NCBI RefSeq assembly: GCF_018388445.1
Contig: NZ_CP074405.1
Span: 1,984,001 to 2,048,000, forward strand
Direction of reading: 5' to 3'
DNA from: Cellulomonas wangleii
Lineage (GTDB): Bacteria; Actinomycetota; Actinomycetes; Actinomycetales; Cellulomonadaceae
Length of the DNA stretch: 64,000 bases
This document shows positions 59,877-64,000 of this stretch, in pieces (the first letter of the stretch is position 1; every line of letters begins with the position of its first letter). A model generated the notes under the pieces. The model worked only from the letters and a program-made list of their open reading frames with translations. It was not told where the DNA came from and made no database searches. The translations under genes were made by a program, and so were the position numbers.

Positions 59877-60143
59877 GTGTCCGGAACCGTTGCCGCCCCC
59901 ACGGGCATCACCGACCCGCCGATCGACCGCCTCCTCGAGCGCGCCGACTCCAAGTACGCGCTCGTGCTGTTCTCGGCCAAGCGCGCGCGGCAGATCAACG
60001 CGTACTACGCCCAGCTCAACGAGGGCCTGCTCGAGTACGTCGGCCCTCTCGTCGAGACCCGCCCGCAGGAGAAGCCGCTCTCCATCGCCATGCGCGAGAT
60101 CGACGCCGGGCTGCTCACGTCCGAGCCCGTCGCGGAGGCCTGA
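59877..60143 (+). CDS. rpoZ: DNA-directed RNA polymerase subunit omega
   Basis: Small subunit that helps assemble RNA polymerase. The 88-residue protein has [20 protein letters not shown] and [13 protein letters not shown], the conserved region that binds beta prime. The GTG at 59877 gives the standard length; longer in-frame starts would add an unconserved extension. Confidence 0.94.
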   Translation: MSGTVAAPTGITDPPIDRLLERADSKYALVLFSAKRARQINAYYAQLNEGLLEYVGPLVETRPQEKPLSIAMREIDAGLLTSEPVAEA

Positions 60144-60154
60144 GCCTCCCCGTC

Positions 60155-61405
60155 ATGCGCATCGTCCTCGGGGTCGCGGGCGGGATCGCCGCGTACAAGG
60201 CGGTCCTGCTCCTGCGGATCCTGCGCGAGCAGGGCCACGCCGTGCGCGTCGTGCCCACCCGCGCGTCGCTGGAGTTCGTCGGCCGTGCGACCTGGGAGGC
60301 CCTGTCGGGCGAGCCGGTCACGACCGACGTCTTCGAGGACGTCGACCAGGTCGCGCACGTCGCCGTCGGCAAGACGGCCGACCTCGTCCTGGTGGCCCCG
60401 GCGACCGCCGACCTGCTGGCCCGTGCCGCAGCCGGCCGGGCCGACGACCTGCTGACAGCCTCCCTGCTGGTGGCGCGGTGCCCGGTGCTGCTGGCGCCGG
60501 CCATGCACACCGAGATGTGGGAGCACCCGGCCACCGTCGCCAACGTGGCGACGCTGCGGTCCCGCGGCGTCCACGTGCTCGAGCCCGCTGTCGGCCGCCT
60601 CACGGGCACCGACACCGGGGCAGGACGCCTGCCGGAGCCCGAGGTGATCGCGGCCGCCGCGCTGCGGCTGCTCGAGCCGCCCGTCGAGCAGGACCTGCGC
60701 GGTCGCCGTGTCGTGGTGTCCGGCGGCGGCACGCGCGAGCCCCTGGACCCGGTCCGGTTCCTCGGCAACCGGTCGTCCGGACGCCAGGGCGCGGCGCTGG
60801 CCCGGACGGCCGCGCAGCGCGGTGCCGAGGTCACGTTCGTCGCGGCCAACGTCGCCGCCGACGTCCTGACCGAGGCCGGTGCCGGCGTGCAGGTCGTGCC
60901 CGTGGAGACGGGGGAGGAGCTGCGGCGCGCCGTCCGCGGGGCCGCGCGCGACGCGGACGTCGTCGTCATGGCGGCCGCCGTCGCGGACTACCGCCCGGCG
61001 AGCGTCGCCGACGCCAAGCTCAAGAAGTCGGGGGACGACCCGGTGCTCCGGCTCGTCGAGACCACCGACGTCCTGCGCGAGCTCGTCACGGACCCGCCCC
61101 GCACCGACCAGGTCGTCGTCGGCTTCGCAGCCGAGACCGGTGACGCCACCGGCACCGTGCTCGACCACGCCCGCGCCAAGGCGCTGCGCAAGGGCGCCGA
61201 CCTGCTGGTCGTCAACGCGGTCGGCGACGGGCGCGGCTTCGGCACCACGACCAACGAGATCACCGTGCTCGACCGGGCGGGTGACGTCGTCACACAGGCG
61301 GCGGGCACCAAGGGCGAGGTCGCCCACGCCGTGTGGGACACCGTGGTCCCGGTGGTGGACATCCGCTCACCACGCCCCGGCGGCGCGGCTACGCTTCGGG
61401 CATGA
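60155..61405 (+). CDS. coaBC: Bifunctional phosphopantothenoylcysteine decarboxylase/synthase
   Basis: Two steps of coenzyme A synthesis. The 416-residue protein has an N-terminal flavin-dependent CoaC domain ([29 protein letters not shown]) and a C-terminal CoaB domain ([25 protein letters not shown]). Starts 11 bases after rpoZ and overlaps metK by 4 bases. Confidence 0.95.
   Translation: MRIVLGVAGGIAAYKAVLLLRILREQGHAVRVVPTRASLEFVGRATWEALSGEPVTTDVFEDVDQVAHVAVGKTADLVLVAPATADLLARAAAGRADDLLTASLLVARCPVLLAPAMHTEMWEHPATVANVATLRSRGVHVLEPAVGRLTGTDTGAGRLPEPEVIAAAALRLLEPPVEQDLRGRRVVVSGGGTREPLDPVRFLGNRSSGRQGAALARTAAQRGAEVTFVAANVAADVLTEAGAGVQVVPVETGEELRRAVRGAARDADVVVMAAAVADYRPASVADAKLKKSGDDPVLRLVETTDVLRELVTDPPRTDQVVVGFAAETGDATGTVLDHARAKALRKGADLLVVNAVGDGRGFGTTTNEITVLDRAGDVVTQAAGTKGEVAHAVWDTVVPVVDIRSPRPGGAATLRA
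61390..61395 (+). promoter_or_regulatory. Possible internal -10 element for metK
   Basis: TACGCT lies inside the end of coaBC and 6 bases before the metK ATG, close to the leaderless spacing seen elsewhere. It would let metK be transcribed alone. Confidence 0.35.
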
Positions 61406-62601
61406 CCTCCACGCCTCTCCGCCTGTTCACCTCGGAGTCCGTGACGGAGGGCCACCCCGACAAGATCTGCGACCAGATCTCCGACGCGATCCTCGACGCC
61501 ATCCTCGAGCAGGACACGACGGCTCGCGTCGCGGTCGAGACGATGGTGACCACCGGCCTGGTGCACGTCGCCGGTGAGGTCACGACCAGCGCGTACGTCG
61601 AGATCCCGCAGATCGTCCGCGAGGTGGTCCGCGGCATCGGCTACACCTCCTCGCTCATCGGCTTCGACGGCGACTCCTGCGGCGTGTCGGTCTCCATCGG
61701 CCAGCAGTCGCCCGACATCGCCGCGGGTGTCGACAAGGCCATCGAGGTCCGCCAGGACGCCGCGGACCTCGACCCGCTCGACCTGCAGGGTGCCGGCGAC
61801 CAGGGGCTGATGTTCGGGTACGCGAGCGACGAGACGCCCTCCCTGCTGCCCCTGCCGATCTGGTTGGCGCACCGGCTGGCCGAGCGCCTCGCCCAGGTGC
61901 GCAAGGAGGGCACGCTGCGCGGCCTGCGGCCCGACGGCAAGACGCAGGTCACGGTCGGCTACGAGGGCGACCGGCCCGTGTCCCTCGACACCGTCGTGCT
62001 GTCCACGCAGCACGAGCCCGACCTGTACGAGTCGGCCCTCGCCGCGCAGGTGGCCGAGCTCGTCGTGGCACCCGTGCTCGCCGACGCGGGCATCGACACC
62101 TCCGGCCACCGCCTGCTGGTGAACCCCACCGGCCAGTTCGTGATCGGCGGCCCGCAGGGCGACGCCGGGCTGACGGGACGCAAGATCATCGTCGACACCT
62201 ACGGCGGCATGGCGCGCCACGGCGGTGGTGCGTTCTCCGGCAAGGACCCGTCCAAGGTCGATCGCTCGGCGGCGTACGCCATGCGGTGGGTCGCCAAGAA
62301 CGTCGTCGCCGCGGGCCTCGCGCGCCGCTGCGAGGTGCAGGTCGCCTACGCGATCGGCAAGGCGCACCCCGTGGGCCTGTACGTCGAGACGTTCGGGACC
62401 GGCACGGTGCCCGAGGACCGGCTGACCGCGGCGATCCGCGAGGTCTTCGACCTGCGCCCCGCGGCGATCATCCGCGACCTCGACCTGCTGCGCCCCGTGT
62501 ACCGGCGCACAGCGGCGTACGGCCACTTCGGTCGTGACCTGCCGGAGTTCACCTGGGAGCGCACCGACCGCACGGCCGACCTGCTGTCGGCCGTCGGCTG
62601 A
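61402..62601 (+). CDS. metK: S-adenosylmethionine synthase
   Basis: Makes SAM from methionine and ATP. The 399-residue protein has [20 protein letters not shown], the Met loop [12 protein letters not shown], and the phosphate-binding [19 protein letters not shown]. No SAM riboswitch is present ahead of it because it overlaps coaBC. ATG 61402 overlaps the coaBC stop. Confidence 0.97.
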   Translation: MTSTPLRLFTSESVTEGHPDKICDQISDAILDAILEQDTTARVAVETMVTTGLVHVAGEVTTSAYVEIPQIVREVVRGIGYTSSLIGFDGDSCGVSVSIGQQSPDIAAGVDKAIEVRQDAADLDPLDLQGAGDQGLMFGYASDETPSLLPLPIWLAHRLAERLAQVRKEGTLRGLRPDGKTQVTVGYEGDRPVSLDTVVLSTQHEPDLYESALAAQVAELVVAPVLADAGIDTSGHRLLVNPTGQFVIGGPQGDAGLTGRKIIVDTYGGMARHGGGAFSGKDPSKVDRSAAYAMRWVAKNVVAAGLARRCEVQVAYAIGKAHPVGLYVETFGTGTVPEDRLTAAIREVFDLRPAAIIRDLDLLRPVYRRTAAYGHFGRDLPEFTWERTDRTADLLSAVG

Positions 62602-62612
62602 CCGCGCCCGGC

Positions 62613-62636
62613 CGTCCGACGGCGGTGGCTCGGACG
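62613..62636 (+). terminator. Hairpin after metK
   Basis: CGTCCGA (62613-62619) and TCGGACG (62630-62636) form a perfect 7-bp stem with a 10-base loop, 11 bases after the metK stop. Confidence 0.45.
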
Positions 62637-62677
62637 AGCGCCACGCGGACACCCGGCGCCGTGGTGGGATGGACCGC

Positions 62678-64000
62678 GTGACCAGCGCGAGCACCCCCGA
62701 GCAGCCGGCGCTGGCCGGGCTCGAGGTGCCTGCCGCACCACGCCGGCGCCGCGTCGCCGCGCCGCCCGGGCCGGCCGCCCGGTTGCCCGTGGCGCGGGTC
62801 TGCGTCGACCTCGCACCGCCGCACCTCGACCGCCCGTTCGAGTACCTGGTGCCCGAGACGCTCGACGACGCGGCGCGCCCCGGTGTCCGGGTCAAGGTCC
62901 GGTTCGCCGGCCAGGACGTCGACGGGTGGCTGCTCGAGCGCGTCGAGCAGGCCGACCATGAGGGACGCCTGCTGCCGCTGCGGCGGGTCGTGTCCTCCGA
63001 GCCCGTCGTCGCGCCCGCGGTCGCGCGGCTGGCGCGCGCGGTCGCCGACCGGTGGGCGGGGAGCCTGGCCGACGTGCTGCGGCTCGCGGTCCCGCCGCGG
63101 CACGCACGCGTGGAGGGCGAGGTCGACGCACCCGACTCCGGCGAGGCCGTCGCCGGGGCGGTCGTGGCCGCACCCGCGCCCGGTGCGCCCGCCTGGGAGG
63201 CCTACCGGGGCGGTCCGGCGTTCCTGCGTCACGTCCTGGCGGGCGGTGCGCCGCGGGCCGTGTGGACGGCGCTGCCCGGCACCGGTGAGCACCGCTGGGC
63301 AGCCGCCGTGGCCCAGGCGGTGGCGACGACCCTGCTGGGGGGCCGTGGCGCGCTCGTCGTGGTGCCCGACGCACGGGACGTCGATCGGGTGTGCACCGCG
63401 CTGCGTGAGACGGGGCTCACGGACGTGTCCGAGGGCGGCCCCGTGACGCGGCTGGTCGCCGAGGACGGCCCCGCCGCCCGGTACCGGTCCTTCCTCGCGA
63501 CCCTGCGGGGACGCGCCCGGGTGGTCGTCGGGACACGGGCGTCGGCGTTCGCGCCCGTGGCGGACCTCGGCCTGGTCGTGTGCTGGGACGACGGCGACCT
63601 GCAGCACGCCGAGCCGCGCGCACCGTACCCGCACGTCCGCGAGGTGCTGGCACTGCGGTCCGAGCTCGAGGGTGCCGCCCTGCTGGTCGGTGGCCACGCC
63701 CGGACCGTCGAGGCGCAGCACCTGGTCGCGACCGGCTGGGCGCACGAGGTGTCCGCCGACCGTGCCGGGGTGCGAGCCCGCACGCCGCGCGTGCGCGCGC
63801 TGACGAGCGTGGAGCTGGCGCGCGAGGGGCCCGCGGCGGCCGCCCGGCTGCCCGCGCCGGCGTGGCGCGTCCTGCGGGACGCCCTCGCCCTCGGCCCCGT
63901 CCTCGTCCAGGTGCCGCGTGCGGGGTACGTCCCCGTCGTCGCGTGCGGCCGGTGCAGGACGCCCGCGCGGTGCGCCACGTGCCACGGACCGCTGGGCCTG
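62678..64000 (+). CDS. priA: Primosomal protein N' (PriA), 3' truncated by window edge
   Basis: The frame is open from 62678 to the end of the window (441 residues visible). The N-terminal DNA-binding domain (RVCVDLAPPHLDRPFEYLVP and VRFAGQDVDGWLLERV) is typical PriA. The helicase core is degenerate: in place of Walker A there is ALPGTGEHRW without the Lys, and the DEEH box reads WDDGDLQH. Part of the zinc-binding Cys cluster is present at the end (CGRCRTPARCATCHGP). This matches the known actinobacterial PriA that lacks helicase activity and acts as a replication restart loader. The GTG at 62678 is preferred; an in-frame ATG lies 9 bases upstream. Confidence 0.9.
   Translation, partial: MTSASTPEQPALAGLEVPAAPRRRRVAAPPGPAARLPVARVCVDLAPPHLDRPFEYLVPETLDDAARPGVRVKVRFAGQDVDGWLLERVEQADHEGRLLPLRRVVSSEPVVAPAVARLARAVADRWAGSLADVLRLAVPPRHARVEGEVDAPDSGEAVAGAVVAAPAPGAPAWEAYRGGPAFLRHVLAGGAPRAVWTALPGTGEHRWAAAVAQAVATTLLGGRGALVVVPDARDVDRVCTALRETGLTDVSEGGPVTRLVAEDGPAARYRSFLATLRGRARVVVGTRASAFAPVADLGLVVCWDDGDLQHAEPRAPYPHVREVLALRSELEGAALLVGGHARTVEAQHLVATGWAHEVSADRAGVRARTPRVRALTSVELAREGPAAAARLPAPAWRVLRDALALGPVLVQVPRAGYVPVVACGRCRTPARCATCHGPLGL

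Noticed and set aside
62549..63985. Minus-strand open frames over the end of the window
   Set aside because: The plus-strand frame from 62678 has unmistakable PriA segments; the minus frames are Arg/Pro/His-rich shadows.

Overview
The window is a GC-rich (well over 70% by eye) actinobacterial chromosome segment. Gene content and order (secD-secF-apt-rel-ppi-gloB-like-hisS-radical SAM-aspS, alaS-ruvX-mltG-aroE, aroC-aroK-aroB, efp-nusB, pyrR-pyrB-pyrC-carA-carB-pyrF, mihF-gmk-rpoZ-coaBC-metK-priA) match the conserved actinobacterial core order. Protein details, such as the HisRS type and a lone rpsD of the Micrococcales type, point to Cellulomonas or a close relative; the genus is an inference. 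No rRNA, tRNA, CRISPR array, insertion sequence or prophage was found.

Layout. 1-21346: protein export (SecD, cut off by the window start, and SecF), purine salvage, the stringent-response enzyme, a DUF349 protein with a cyclophilin-type protein, HisRS, a radical SAM protein behind a perfect SOS box, AspRS, a GNAT protein, an SDR, an MMPL transporter, RarA and ribosomal protein S4. 21451-27672: a DUF948 protein, a small companion protein, AlaRS, RuvX, MltG and shikimate dehydrogenase, closely packed. 27731-40225: a complete monoderm type IVa pilus locus (pilB, pilT, pilC, pilA, two large minor prepilins, a PilX-like protein, prepilin peptidase, pilM, pilN, pilO). 40316-45848: chorismate synthase, shikimate kinase and dehydroquinate synthase, a SatD-like/membrane protein pair, EF-P and NusB. 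45899-48223 (minus): a membrane GGDEF-EAL protein. 48385-57427: the pyrimidine operon with a PyrR RNA element. 57428-64000: a degenerate integrase-like gene, the actinobacterial integration host factor, Gmk, RNA polymerase omega, CoaBC, MetK and the start of PriA.

The most interesting signal is regulatory. Four transcription units of the pilus locus (pilB, pilT, pilA, pilM) and the distant GGDEF-EAL gene are each preceded by [C/T]TCA-N16/17-G/T-Y-CGAT. This resembles promoters of FliA/WhiG (sigma-28) factors and suggests that pili and a c-di-GMP enzyme form part of a motility regulon. Other signals are a perfect 42-bp palindrome lying on the pilC stop codon ahead of pilA, a PyrR-binding hairpin that can hide the pyrR ribosome binding site, an SOS box on the radical SAM gene, tandem repeats that start exactly at stop codons (hisS and a small membrane gene), and a recurring TANNNT-N6/7-start-codon arrangement typical of leaderless transcripts.
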